A stretch of 64,000 bases of DNA from Halobellus limi. GTDB taxonomy: Archaea > Halobacteriota > Halobacteria > Halobacteriales > Haloferacaceae. The translations under genes were made by a program, and so were the position numbers. The notes beneath the pieces were generated by a model. It saw only the letters and a list, made by a program, of their open reading frames with translations. It had not been told where the DNA came from and made no database searches. Location of the stretch: contig NZ_CP031311.1 in NCBI RefSeq assembly GCF_004799685.1, positions 1,364,001-1,428,000 on the forward strand. Reading direction: 5' to 3'. This document shows, one piece after another, positions 9,473-18,460 of this stretch; positions within the stretch are counted from its first letter, which is position 1, and the number at the start of each line of letters is the position of its first letter.

Positions 9473-9581
9473 CTGTATTCGGTTTCGCAGTTTGTGAAAC
9501 AGAAAGTCCGGCATTTGCGGCCTCCCGGATCCTCTCCACATTTCCCAGACGTTATGTAACCGGCAGTACTCCGGGTAATCA

Positions 9582-10694
9582 ATGACCACCCTCGCCGGTC
9601 ACGCGCGACACTGGGACATCGAACTGTCCCGAAGTGAGTTCACCGGCGCGTTAGGGGATTCGGTTACTGTCCTGCCCATCGTCGTGGCCGTCGCCGCGCT
9701 CACGGAGCTGTCGCTCGGGCGGCTGCTCTTGGGGTTCGCGGCGTTCCAGGTGATCTGGGGGGTCCACTACGGACTGCCGATCTCGGTGGAGCCGATGAAG
9801 GCGCTCGCCGCGCTGGTCATCGCCGGCTCGCTGACGACCGGCGAACTCGTCGTCGCGGGACTCCTCGCCGGCGTCGTGCTGTTGCTCGTCGGTACCACCG
9901 GCGCACTGGCCCGGATCGAACGCCACGTCGGGCAGCCGGTGATCCGCGGCGTCCAGCTCGCGGTCGGGCTCGTGCTGCTGGAGACGGGGATCCAGTTGAG
10001 TCTCGACGGCGTCGGCTACGCGCTTCTCGCGCTCGCCGCGGTCGCCGTCAGCGTCGCCGTCGGTCGTCCCCGTACGAGCACGCTCCTCGTCATCGGTCTC
10101 GGCGTCGCCGTCGGAGTCACACAGACGGGGCTCCCCGACCCGCGACTCCCCGCGATCGGCGTGACGCTTCCGACGGTGGCGGACGCGTCGTCGGCGTCTC
10201 TCGGGGCGACGGTCGGACAGTTAGCGATGACCGTCGGCAACGCGGCGGTCGCGACCTCGCTGCTCCTCTCGGACTACTTCGACGCCGACGTCTCCGCGGA
10301 CGAACTCGCCACCAGTATGGGCGCGATGAACCTCCTCGCCGTCCCGCTGGGGGCGATGCCGATGTGCCACGGGAGCGGCGGCGTCGCCGGCAAGTACGCC
10401 TTCGGTGCGCGAACGGCGGGCGCGAACCTGATTCTCGGTATCCTCTACGCGCTGGCGGCGGTCCTGGCGGTCGGCGTCGTGGCCGCGTTCCCGCTCGCGA
10501 TGCTCGGCGTCGTACTCGCTGTCATCGCCGTCGAACTCGGACGTGCCGGTCTCGACACCGACGACCTCCCGCTGACTGTCGGTATCGGGGTTCTCGGCGT
10601 CCTGACGAACGTCGGCGTCGCGTTCGTCGTCGGCGTCGCCGTCCAGCGCGTCCGCCTGTGGCTCGGATCGGAACCCGATCGGACGGCCCGATAG
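9582..10694 (+). CDS. MOT1-type molybdate transporter family membrane protein
   Basis: 370 aa with roughly ten hydrophobic segments. The pattern GALGDSVTVLPIVVA near the N-terminus and YGLPISVEPMKALAALVIA match the MFS_MOT1/SulP-like molybdate transporter family. The second conserved block LAVPLGAMPMCHGSGGVAGKYAFGARTAG is also typical. It is predicted to import molybdate across the cytoplasmic membrane. The adjacent ModE-like gene supports this over sulfate. Confidence 0.85.
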   Translation: MTTLAGHARHWDIELSRSEFTGALGDSVTVLPIVVAVAALTELSLGRLLLGFAAFQVIWGVHYGLPISVEPMKALAALVIAGSLTTGELVVAGLLAGVVLLLVGTTGALARIERHVGQPVIRGVQLAVGLVLLETGIQLSLDGVGYALLALAAVAVSVAVGRPRTSTLLVIGLGVAVGVTQTGLPDPRLPAIGVTLPTVADASSASLGATVGQLAMTVGNAAVATSLLLSDYFDADVSADELATSMGAMNLLAVPLGAMPMCHGSGGVAGKYAFGARTAGANLILGILYALAAVLAVGVVAAFPLAMLGVVLAVIAVELGRAGLDTDDLPLTVGIGVLGVLTNVGVAFVVGVAVQRVRLWLGSEPDRTAR

Positions 10695-10838
10695 GACGTT
10701 TCTACGAACTGAACGGAATCGATATACGCGCTCACCGGCTATCCGTTCAGCAGTGTCAAAGGCGATTTCAGCTCTCGACTCGCCCCGCGGTCCTCGTGAC
10801 GCGATTACGCACGCCGAGACGGTACTCTCGGGGGACCG

Positions 10839-12326
10839 ATGAGCGGCGGCCCCGGTTCGAGGCGCGCGGTGAACCTCACGGACGGCGCGCTGCTGAAACC
10901 GCTCCTCGTCCTCTCGGTGCCGATCGTCCTCACGAACATGTTGCAGGTGGCGTACAACCTGGCGGACACGTTCTGGGTCGGCCGACTCGGACAGGAGGCC
11001 GTCAGCGCCATCTCCTTCTCGTGGGCGATCGTCTTTCTCGTCATCACGCTGGCGGCCGGGTTCACGGTCGCCGGCACGGTGCTCGTCGCCCAGAACAAGG
11101 GCGCCGGGAACCACGACCGGATCAACGCCGTCGCCGGCCAAACCATCGCGTTCGTGATCGGCCTCTCCGTCGTCTTCTCGATCCTCGGCTACGCGCTGGC
11201 TCCGGGGCTCCTCCGACTGATCGGCGCGACTCCGGGCACGGTCGTCTTCGAACTCTCGGTGACCTACACCCGGACGATGTTCCTCGGGATCCCGTTCGTC
11301 TTCGGATTCTTCATCTTTCAGTCGTTGCTCCAAGGCTGGGGCGACACGAGGACGCCGCTGTATCTAATGCTCCTCGGAGTCGTGTTGAACGTCGTCATCG
11401 ACCCGTTCCTCATCCTGGGGTTTCAGGACAACCTCCTGTTCGACGTCGCGGGCCTCTCGGCGCTTCAGGCCGATCTCTACGCGTCGACGGGGTTCGACGG
11501 ATTCGGCGTACAGGGCGCGGCGATCGCGACCATCGCTTCTCGGGGGGTCGGTGCGGTAATCGCGTTCGGCCTCCTCCTCTCCGGTCGGGTCGGCATCCAC
11601 CTCGCGCCGCGGGACTTCCTGCCGACGCGGGAGACGGTCGAGAAGATATTCCGCATCGGCGCGCCGGCCAGCGTCGAGATGAGCACCCAGTCGCTGGGCG
11701 TGACGGTCATCACGGCCCTGGTCGCGCTCGCGGGCGCGGAGTCGGTGGCCGCGTACGGAATCGGAACGCGCGTCACCTCGCTGGTCGTCCTTCCGGCACT
11801 CGGGCTCGCCCGCGGGACCGAGACGGTCGTCGGGCAGAACCTCGGCGCCAAACAGCCCGAGCGGGCGAAACGTGCCGTCCTGGCGAGCGCGGGAATCGTC
11901 GCCGCCGTCCTCGTCGGCGTCTCTGCCGTCATCTATCTCAACGCGACCGCCATCGTCGGCGTTTTCATCACCGGGACGGACGCGGCCGCCGTCGTCGCGA
12001 TCGGGGCGGAGTACCTCCGAATCGTCGGTGCGACCTACGTCTTCCTCGGCGTGTTCTACGTCATCCAGGGAGCGTATCGCGGGAGCGGAAGCACCAGACT
12101 GGCGATGCTCTTCGGAATCTTGGGGCTCATTCTGCTCCGCATCCCGCCCGCGTACGCACTCCTGACGTGGTTCGACCTGGGTGCGACGGGGATCTGGTAC
12201 GGGATCGCCGCGGCGAACGTGCTGATCGTGGTGCTCTCGGGAGCGTACTTCCTGCGCGGAACGTGGACGGACGGGGTCGTCGACCGGGACCGTCCGGGGC
12301 CCGAGACGATCACCGGAGACGACTGA
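10839..12326 (+). CDS. MATE family efflux transporter
   Basis: 495 aa with twelve predicted membrane helices in two repeated halves, the MATE topology. The first helix carries KPLLVLSVPIVLTNMLQVAYNLADTFWVGRLG and the second half mirrors it at FRIGAPASVEMSTQSLGVTVITALVA. MATE proteins exchange Na+ or H+ for organic cations or drugs; the natural substrate here is unknown. It is separated by about 140 bp from the molybdate transporter and probably has its own promoter. Confidence 0.93.
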   Translation: MSGGPGSRRAVNLTDGALLKPLLVLSVPIVLTNMLQVAYNLADTFWVGRLGQEAVSAISFSWAIVFLVITLAAGFTVAGTVLVAQNKGAGNHDRINAVAGQTIAFVIGLSVVFSILGYALAPGLLRLIGATPGTVVFELSVTYTRTMFLGIPFVFGFFIFQSLLQGWGDTRTPLYLMLLGVVLNVVIDPFLILGFQDNLLFDVAGLSALQADLYASTGFDGFGVQGAAIATIASRGVGAVIAFGLLLSGRVGIHLAPRDFLPTRETVEKIFRIGAPASVEMSTQSLGVTVITALVALAGAESVAAYGIGTRVTSLVVLPALGLARGTETVVGQNLGAKQPERAKRAVLASAGIVAAVLVGVSAVIYLNATAIVGVFITGTDAAAVVAIGAEYLRIVGATYVFLGVFYVIQGAYRGSGSTRLAMLFGILGLILLRIPPAYALLTWFDLGATGIWYGIAAANVLIVVLSGAYFLRGTWTDGVVDRDRPGPETITGDD

Positions 12327-12329
12327 TTC

Positions 12330-12343
12330 GATATAGCGATATA
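12330..12343. repeat. Left copy of an inverted repeat bracketing the XerC/D-like module
   Basis: GATATAGCGATATA at 12330-12343 pairs in inverted orientation with 15202-15215 (reverse complement GATATAGCGAAATA), 13 of 14 bases. It lies just after the MATE stop codon. The bases are AT-rich and TATA-like, so a promoter role or chance cannot be excluded. Confidence 0.4.
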
Positions 12344-12629
12344 AGATACATACGTTCGTTCGGAGACACCGTTTTCACGAGACGAACGGGACAGTGACAG
12401 CCAGTTGAGTCGATCGGCGCGGTACCGGCGTTCGGACCGATGGTCGATACTCGAGGGACCGGTCGGCCTGGTACGCGGTGGTCACCGAACCAGTTCTCGG
12501 GTGGAGGCCGGCTCGGTTCTCGACTCGGGAGGTTCGAGTCCATTACTCGGCCATACCACCCATATATAACCAGTAGTACCGGAGTAGCAGCAATATTTAT
12601 TGTTCTTCATACTGCATTGACACGACGGG
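12344..12629. promoter_or_regulatory. Intergenic region before the DUF7344 gene
   Basis: No gene is visible. AATATTTATTG at about 12592-12602 is a good archaeal TATA box for the gene starting at 12630. A tRNA T-loop-like word (GGTTCGAGTCC, 12531-12541) occurs but its stem does not pair, so I do not call a tRNA. Confidence 0.4.
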
Positions 12630-13013
12630 ATGGGAGATAGTCGGGACGAATCGGTCCCCTTCGATCGGAGTTCGGGAATCGAGAAGCCTCAGCAGCTGCG
12701 CAACGATCAGGTCTACCGGGGACTCGGCTCAACGCGTCGTCGTCGACTCCTGCACGTACTGCGGGAACGACAGGAGTGTACTGTTGACGAGCTGGCCGGC
12801 GCTCTCGCTCAGTGGGACGACGCGGGGGGAGAGCGCTCGACAGATGAACAGAAACGGGTGCAGATCAAATTGGTACACACCGACCTCCCGCTACTCGCGG
12901 AGGCCGGCATCGTCGGATACGATCGCGAGAGCGAGATCGTTCGATCAGAGCCGCTTCATCCGCTCCTCGATGCGGTGATCTCTCGTAGCGTCGACCCCGA
13001 CACGGCCCCGTAA
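12630..13013 (+). CDS. DUF7344 winged-helix domain protein
   Basis: A 127-aa acidic protein. Residues about 30-105 form a winged helix of the haloarchaeal DUF7344 type: VYRGLGSTRRRRLLHVLRE, then a recognition part KRVQIKLVHTDLPLLAEAGIVGYD. Such proteins are probable transcription regulators with unknown targets. It is the first gene of the AT-richer accessory stretch and has its own TATA box. Confidence 0.75.
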   Translation: MGDSRDESVPFDRSSGIEKPQQLRNDQVYRGLGSTRRRRLLHVLRERQECTVDELAGALAQWDDAGGERSTDEQKRVQIKLVHTDLPLLAEAGIVGYDRESEIVRSEPLHPLLDAVISRSVDPDTAP

Positions 13014-13654
13014 GGTGCTCGAGCGGATACGACTGTCCTGAATCACCGGTCTCTGCCGAACGGGGGCGCGTACCGAGCCGCGATGGTTTCGTCCGTCGAA
13101 CGTGTTCACACGGTACTCCCGAGTGAAGCGGTAGGTGTCCCTACGGGCGTCGGAATCTCTTTGGGAGCGATCGATCGTTCGCCGCTTCCGGCTCTCGCCG
13201 CGTCTCTCCGTCTCAGACGGATCTCATCGGGATGTCGACCAGCTACGTGATCACACAGACGTGAGGCCGAAAGCACGCCATCTAACGGGACAGTCGACTT
13301 TTGGCCGTCCAACTCACCCCGTCGGATCCTGCGTTCGATGGATGACGGCTGTGCGATTTCGACGACGCAGCCGAATCCGTTCGAGGAAGTATCGATCTTT
13401 GTTGGTTCCAACATCGACCGCGTATCCACAGAGGTGGTTGCGGATCGTCGCTGGTACGTTCCGGGAAGTCGGGATTGGGCGCACGTGGTGGAATATGTTT
13501 ATCTGTGTATATACAACCTAGCGGAGAAATTTTGATATCATCTACACAAATAAATTAACAATACGGTCGAAGAAGCGGGGGTAGAGACACACCTAATCTC
13601 TCTTATTCTGATTTCTGCAGTACAATGAAGTGGGTGGGGCCGACACGGTCGAGT
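13014..13654. other. Long intergenic stretch with no convincing gene
   Basis: About 640 bp. The short frame at 13338-13535 (65 codons, MDDGCAISTTQPNPFEEVSI start) has a plausible amino acid mix and might be a gene relic, but it has no RBS or homolog I recognise. The right end (13500-13620) is strongly AT-rich with several TATA-like words and is the probable promoter of the DUF5805/XerC-D pair. Confidence 0.4.
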
Positions 13655-14089
13655 ATGGCCGCCGACGAAGACACCGAGCGGAAGACGGTGATGACGTACG
13701 TCCCGGCGTACCAGAAAGAGCGCTGGAGCGAGCACGCCGAAGAACTGGGGATGAGCCAGAGCGAGTTCGTCCGGACGATGGTCCAAGCCGGTCGACGCGA
13801 CTTCGAGGTTCCATCCGCCCCCGGACGCGACGCCACGCAGACGTCCGAGGAACCGGATGATGGAGCCTCGTACCCCAGGGGTCAGCCGGCGGAAAGTGGG
13901 TTCCAGAATCGCGTCCTCGACGTGCTCTCGGAGTCGGAGTATCAGTCGTGGGACGACCTGCTCGCAGCACTGACCGACGACATCGAGAGTCGCCTCGACG
14001 AGACGCTTCAGGAGCTCCAGGCCTCGAACGCGGTCCGATACAGCGGGCGCCACGGGGGGTACGCGCTGACGCCCGCGGAGGAGCAATGA
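13655..14089 (+). CDS. DUF5805 domain protein
   Basis: 144 aa. The N-terminus (RKTVMTYVPAYQKERWSEHAEELGMSQSEFVRTMVQAG) resembles a ribbon-helix-helix-like DNA-binding unit and matches haloarchaeal DUF5805. The C-terminal half (about 75-144) is a predicted winged helix ending in GGYALTP. Its stop overlaps the start of the recombinase gene (ATGA), so the two are translationally coupled; in haloarchaea this pair commonly occurs together. It probably assists or regulates the recombinase. Confidence 0.8.
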   Translation: MAADEDTERKTVMTYVPAYQKERWSEHAEELGMSQSEFVRTMVQAGRRDFEVPSAPGRDATQTSEEPDDGASYPRGQPAESGFQNRVLDVLSESEYQSWDDLLAALTDDIESRLDETLQELQASNAVRYSGRHGGYALTPAEEQ

Positions 14090-15174
14090 GCGTCGATACC
14101 GCAGGCGACGAGGAACTCGATGATCCCGTCGGGTACTTCCTCCAGGATATGACCTACCACGGGAAGTCCGAGCGGACCCGCGAGGCATACGAACGGGTGC
14201 TTCGACGCTTCGAGGCGTTCCTCGCCGATCCGTCGCGGAACCCCCGGAGAATCGGGATCGAACCGGAAGACGCCACCCACCGGGACTGTATGGCCTGGAT
14301 TCACTCGCTTCGACACGGGGACCTGGCGGACAGCACCGTCGCGACGTACGCGTCGTATCTCCATCGGTTCTACGCGTACCTGTCTCAAGTCGGTGCGTTC
14401 GACTCCAATCCGATGGCACTCGTGATGGAGGAGATGGACGAGCGGATCGACACGAACCCGTCCCGCCGAGACGTGTCAGTTCCGGCGATGAGAGAGTTCC
14501 TCGCCGGGATCGCCCATCCGCTGGATCACGCGGTCGTCGTGACGTTTCTGAAGACCGGGATCCGCGTCGGAGAACTGTGTAACCTCGACCTTCGCGATGT
14601 CGTCCTCGAAGCGGCGACGAGTGAGGCACGCGATGCAGCGCTCGCCGCTGTATCGAACCGTGAGACCGCTCCGCGGCCCCAACTCGACAACCGCGGTCCG
14701 TCACTGTACGTCTCGGCGGAACCAGCCGCCGGCGAGGTACTCGCGGGAGAGGAGCGCACGGCGTCGAACAAACGGAAGCGGTCGACGGTCGTTCCCGTCG
14801 ACGAAGAGCTCGAGACGGCGTTACGCCGCTGGCTCGCGATCCGTCCGGAGACACGCTCGCCCGCGGAGCCGCTGTTTTGCAGCACGTCGGGGAGTTGGGG
14901 CTATCGGCTCACCCCCGATATGGTCCATCACCTCGTCGAACGCCACGCGAGCGACTCCGGATGGTACCGATCCGGCGGCGGCGCAGAAGAGAACGTCACC
15001 CCGCATTACTTTCGGCACTTCTTCACGACGCACCTCAGAGATCGGACCGGCGATCGCGGAATCGTCAAGTACCTCCGCGGCGACGTCGGCGGCGACATCA
15101 TCGACACCTACACCCACAATTGGGGCGACAGGGTCCGTCAGACCTACGAATCTCACATTTACTCCCTGTACTGA
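14086..15174 (+). CDS. XerC/D-like tyrosine recombinase
   Basis: 362 aa. An N-terminal SAM-like core-binding domain (about 15-110) precedes the catalytic domain with R160 (TGIRVGEL), H307-x-x-R310 (HYFRHFF) and the nucleophile Y342 (DTYTHNW). A haloarchaeal-type insertion (about 178-228) is rich in A/E. Such proteins act in site-specific recombination; this lineage is chromosomal in many haloarchaea and is not clearly phage-borne. It is coupled to the upstream DUF5805 gene by a 4-nt overlap. Confidence 0.87.
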   Translation: MSVDTAGDEELDDPVGYFLQDMTYHGKSERTREAYERVLRRFEAFLADPSRNPRRIGIEPEDATHRDCMAWIHSLRHGDLADSTVATYASYLHRFYAYLSQVGAFDSNPMALVMEEMDERIDTNPSRRDVSVPAMREFLAGIAHPLDHAVVVTFLKTGIRVGELCNLDLRDVVLEAATSEARDAALAAVSNRETAPRPQLDNRGPSLYVSAEPAAGEVLAGEERTASNKRKRSTVVPVDEELETALRRWLAIRPETRSPAEPLFCSTSGSWGYRLTPDMVHHLVERHASDSGWYRSGGGAEENVTPHYFRHFFTTHLRDRTGDRGIVKYLRGDVGGDIIDTYTHNWGDRVRQTYESHIYSLY

Positions 15175-15201
15175 GCCGTCCGACGCCGAACAAGTAAATG
15201 C

Positions 15202-15215
15202 TATTTCGCTATATC
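15202..15215. repeat. Right copy of an inverted repeat bracketing the XerC/D-like module
   Basis: TATTTCGCTATATC is the inverted partner (13/14) of 12330-12343. It lies between the recombinase stop and the coaD start. It may instead be part of an AT-rich promoter (CTATATCAATATACC). Confidence 0.4.
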
Positions 15216-15306
15216 AATATACCCTAGGCGATCCTGCTCACGACTCCCGGACCACGGTCGATCTCGGACCCGTCCCGTTTAAGTCCCGGGAGGTACTCGG
15301 CCGGGT

Positions 15307-15804
15307 ATGCACGTCGCGCTGGGCGGGACGTTCGACCCGGTACACGACGGCCACCTCGCGCTCTTCGAGCGGGCCTTCGAGTTGGGGGACGTCACCGTCG
15401 GACTGACCAGCGACGAACTCGCGCCGAAGACCCGTCACGTGGACCGGTACGTCAGATCGTTCGAGGACCGAAAACAGGATCTCGTCGACGAACTCGAACC
15501 GCTCGCGGAAAAGTACGACCGGGAGTTCACGGTACGCCGGCTGGACGAACCGACCGGCATCGCCACCGAGCCCCAGTTCGACGTACTCATCGTCTCGCCG
15601 GAGACCCGCGACGGGGGCGAACGGATCAACGAGATCCGCCGAGAGCGTGGGTACGAGCCGCTCGACATCGAAGTCGTCGACCACGTGACGGCGGCCGACG
15701 GAGATCGGATCTCGTCGACGCGAATCGTTCGCGGTGAGATCGACCGACACGGGAACCTCACGCCGGATCGCGAGGGGCGCGGCCCCACGCGTCCGACCGA
15801 ATAG
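15307..15804 (+). CDS. coaD: Phosphopantetheine adenylyltransferase
   Basis: 165 aa. It makes dephospho-CoA from 4'-phosphopantetheine and ATP, the penultimate CoA step. The nucleotidyltransferase fold shows GGTFDPVHDGHLALF near residue 6 (the HxGH-type ATP site) and RISSTRI, the second ATP motif, near residue 138. The length and sequence are those of the archaeal COG1019 type. The C-terminal tail is low complexity and charged. It stands alone with a short leader. Confidence 0.92.
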   Translation: MHVALGGTFDPVHDGHLALFERAFELGDVTVGLTSDELAPKTRHVDRYVRSFEDRKQDLVDELEPLAEKYDREFTVRRLDEPTGIATEPQFDVLIVSPETRDGGERINEIRRERGYEPLDIEVVDHVTAADGDRISSTRIVRGEIDRHGNLTPDREGRGPTRPTE

Positions 15805-15868
15805 CGTCTCGATCGGAGGTCCGGGTGCCCTTTTGAAGCAGTATCCGTGGGTATCGACGACTATGCCG

Positions 15869-16177
15869 TTACCACGAGGGCGGGCGAAAGCCCGCGGATT
15901 CGAGTATCGGTTTCCAGTGTTGCTGGACGCTGAGCCGACTCACACCCATCGCGTCGGCGACCCGGGACTGTGGCCGTTCTTCGCCGGCGATGAGGGCGCC
16001 GGCGTAGAGGCTCGCCGCCGCCACGGCACGCTTCGATCGGTCCTCGTCGGGGACCTCCGAGAGGAACATATCGCTCGCGTAAGAGCGGGCCTCTGCGCCG
16101 AGGGACAACCGGTCTGCGGCGCGCTCGATCCGGGTCAGCCACTCCTCGTTGTCGACTCGGTCCCGAGCGCTGTACAT
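15869..16177 (-). CDS. Short TFIIB-related protein (single cyclin-like domain)
   Basis: 102 aa. It contains one cyclin-box repeat resembling the C-terminal core of transcription factor B (RSKRAVAAASLYAGALIAGEE, then a helix-turn-helix SRVADAMGVSRLSVQQHW). It lacks the zinc ribbon, B-reader and first cyclin repeat that recruit RNA polymerase, so it cannot act as a full TFB. Similar short proteins occur in many haloarchaea and may modulate transcription. ATG at 16177 precedes a domain-like start; upstream in-frame sequence runs into the tRNA. Confidence 0.78.
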   Translation of the reverse strand: MYSARDRVDNEEWLTRIERAADRLSLGAEARSYASDMFLSEVPDEDRSKRAVAAASLYAGALIAGEERPQSRVADAMGVSRLSVQQHWKPILESAGFRPPSW

Positions 16178-16259
16178 ACTGCAGGGTCGACCGCGGTGCA
16201 CAAGAATCCTCCGTGCGGAGCGACAGGTTGATTTAGGAGTTGGCAGTAGGATGGCGTGC

Positions 16260-16342
16260 GCGCGGGTAGCCAAGCGGTCAAAGGCGCAGCGCTTAGGACG
16301 CTGTCCCATAGGGGTCCGCAGGTTCGAATCCTGTCCCGCGCA
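16260..16342 (+). tRNA. tRNA-Leu (anticodon TAG)
   Basis: The acceptor stem GCGCGGG (16260-16266) pairs with CCCGCGC (16335-16341), followed by discriminator A. Anticodon stem CAGCG/CGCTG encloses loop CTTAGGA with TAG. There is a long variable arm, as in a type II tRNA, and the T arm reads GGTTCGAATCC. No CCA is encoded. A TATA-like TTGATTTAGG lies about 27 nt upstream. An integrase-like relic follows it directly. Confidence 0.97.
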
Positions 16343-16399
16343 TCCGACCTCGACACGGTCTGTCGGTTTTGCTTCGGTAGGACCAGAAAATGGGGAGTC

Positions 16400-16585
16400 A
16401 GCCTACAAGACCTACCGATCACACTGGAACGCTGCGACACAGACATCAACGCCGATCTCACCCCCGCACGGAAGGTGGTCGTCGTCCCAAAAACGCTGGA
16501 CGGCTACCTCTCCGAGCGACAACTCGTCGACTACGTCGACCAGCGGATGAAATTCCTGTCGTGGCTGTTAAATGTTGAGCCGTGA
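16400..16585 (+). pseudogene. Relic of a site-specific integrase N-terminus
   Basis: The open frame has no ATG after the tRNA. Its end (PARKVVVVPKTLDGYLSER, then a segment with FLSWLLNV) resembles the start of haloarchaeal tyrosine integrases, in which a helix with FLxWLLNxGK leads the SAM-like domain. It stops (TGA, 16583-16585) just where the domain should continue. I interpret it as a leftover of an element once inserted at tRNA-Leu. The resemblance is from memory and modest. Confidence 0.45.
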
Positions 16586-16603
16586 GGAGGGTTTAGACCT
16601 GCG

Positions 16604-18460
16604 TCAGTCGCGGGGATGAAACCGCTTGACAGCCTCTTCGACGGCTGCGGCGTCGCCGAGGAACGTGAGGTGGTCCCCGTACTCAAGGACCTCGTCGGGG
16701 TCAGGAACGTGTGCGTCCTCGTTCTGCCCGATCTCGGCGATGAGGCAGCCGCCGGGGATCCGATCGTTGAGGTCCCGGATCGACTCTCCGACCAACTCCT
16801 CGGCGGTCATCTCGATCTCCTGGATGTCGTGGCCGTCGCTGGCGTCGTACATCCAGTTGGCCAGTTCCGGCCGCTCGATCTCGTTGTCGATCGCGAAGGC
16901 AGTCGACATCGGGCCGTCGACGGCGGTGACCGAGAGCGCCTCGAAGGCGGCCATATTCTGCGGATCGTTCACACGCGCGTACACGTCTTCGACGCCGAAT
17001 TTCGTGCGCGCGGTCTGACAGACGAGGAGGTTGATGTTGTCGTCTTCCGTCGCCGCGACGACGATCTTCGCCTCGTCGATGCCTGCTGCGCGGAGGGTGT
17101 CGCTCTCGGTCCCGTCGCCCTCGTAGACCGTGACGCCCGCTTCTCTCGCTGCGCGCTTCGGTTTCTCGTCCTCCTCGATCAGGACGACGAACTCTCCCCG
17201 CTGTTCCAGTCTGGTGGCGAGCGCCAGGCCGACCCGGCCCCCGCCGACGATTATCGTGCGCATTGGTGTCACTCCTAGAGCGTCGCCGATCTGCCGTGCC
17301 AGTCCCGCTTCGACCGCATCAGTAGTCGCGATGACGACGAAGACGGTCCCGAGGAGGACCTGGCTCGCCGCCTGATTGCCCGCCGTCGCCAGTTCGATCG
17401 CGAAGAGCGTCGCCACGCTCGCGGGGATGATCCCTCGGGGCCCTATCGCCGCCAGAAACAGCCGTTCGGAGGCGTTGAACTGCCTGACTCCGAACGTCGC
17501 GATCCCGGCCACCAGCGGCCGGAGGACGAACATCACCACGGCGACCAGGAGAATCCCGCCGACGCCGAGCCGAAGGATCGCGCCGACGTCGATCAGCGCC
17601 GCGAGAGAGACGAAGACGAACGCCAGTACGATCAGCGTCGCGTCGCGGGCGAACTCCTCGATCGTCTCGCGGTGAGGCAACTCTAAGTTCCCGAGCGCGA
17701 TGCCGGCGGTCGCCGCGGCGGCGATTCCCGCCTCGGCGGCGACGGCTTCGGCGAGGGCGAACGATCCGATCGCCGCGCTGAAAACCAGAAACCGAGCGGT
17801 CTGGGGGCCGCCCTCGGGGGTGAGTTCGTGCTTGAGGAGGAAGTAGATGAGCCCGGTCGCGAGGAGCCCCGCCGCGACTCCGACGCCCGCCCGTTCCAGA
17901 AACGCGAGGACGGTCCCCGAGATGCCGATGTCGTCCAGCAGCATCGTCTCGAAGATCACGACCGCGGCGATCGCCGCGGTCACGTCGTTGATGATCCCCT
18001 CGGTCTCCAGGGCCGCGGCGACGTGTTCTCTGACGCGGACGACCTCTAAGATCGGCGTGATGACCGTCGGCCCGGTCGCGACCAGGAGCGCGCCGACGAC
18101 GAGCGAGATCTCCCAGGTGGCGCCCTCGAGGACGCGGACCGCACCGGCCGTTCCCAGGAACGTCACGAGCGCGCCGACCGTGACCAGTCGCAGCGACGTC
18201 GTCGACGCCTCTCGGATCCGGTCGAACCGCAGCGCGAACGCGCCGTCGAATACGATGATCGCGACGCTGAGTCCGACGATGGTCTCCAATCCGGCACCGA
18301 AGGTGTCGATCGTGACGAGCCCGAGCGCCTCCGGGCCCAGGAGGATACCCAGACCGAGATAGAAGACGACGCTCGGAATCTCGACCCGCCGCGCGAGTAA
18401 CTGGACGCCGATTCCGGAGACGAGAATCAGCGCGACGACGGGGAGGAGGCTACTGGACAC
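16604..18460 (-). CDS. Cation:proton antiporter (CPA2) with TrkA-N and TrkA-C domains
   Basis: 618 aa. About 12 membrane helices (residues 1-395) form the Na+/H+ or K+/H+ exchanger, beginning with the family pattern VEIPSVVFYLGLGILLGPEALG. A Rossmann RCK/TrkA-N domain (about 400-520, IIVGGGRVGLALATRLE and a following VVLIEEDEKP) and a TrkA-C domain (about 535-618) regulate gating through NAD(H) or nucleotides. It is a Kef-type, cytoplasmically regulated ion exchanger. Divergent from the PiT-like gene by 150 bp. Confidence 0.93.
   Translation of the reverse strand: MSSSLLPVVALILVSGIGVQLLARRVEIPSVVFYLGLGILLGPEALGLVTIDTFGAGLETIVGLSVAIIVFDGAFALRFDRIREASTTSLRLVTVGALVTFLGTAGAVRVLEGATWEISLVVGALLVATGPTVITPILEVVRVREHVAAALETEGIINDVTAAIAAVVIFETMLLDDIGISGTVLAFLERAGVGVAAGLLATGLIYFLLKHELTPEGGPQTARFLVFSAAIGSFALAEAVAAEAGIAAAATAGIALGNLELPHRETIEEFARDATLIVLAFVFVSLAALIDVGAILRLGVGGILLVAVVMFVLRPLVAGIATFGVRQFNASERLFLAAIGPRGIIPASVATLFAIELATAGNQAASQVLLGTVFVVIATTDAVEAGLARQIGDALGVTPMRTIIVGGGRVGLALATRLEQRGEFVVLIEEDEKPKRAAREAGVTVYEGDGTESDTLRAAGIDEAKIVVAATEDDNINLLVCQTARTKFGVEDVYARVNDPQNMAAFEALSVTAVDGPMSTAFAIDNEIERPELANWMYDASDGHDIQEIEMTAEELVGESIRDLNDRIPGGCLIAEIGQNEDAHVPDPDEVLEYGDHLTFLGDAAAVEEAVKRFHPRD

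Noticed and set aside
12501-12575. Possible degenerate tRNA around GGTTCGAGTCC (12531-12541)
   Set aside because: The T-loop word is present but its stem (GGAGG with CCATT) does not pair, and no acceptor or anticodon stem fits.
13106-13535. Several overlapping open frames in the long gap before DUF5805
   Set aside because: Arg/Ser-rich frames on both strands typical of GC-rich non-coding DNA. The 65-codon frame at 13338 is only weakly plausible, and no start signal is seen.
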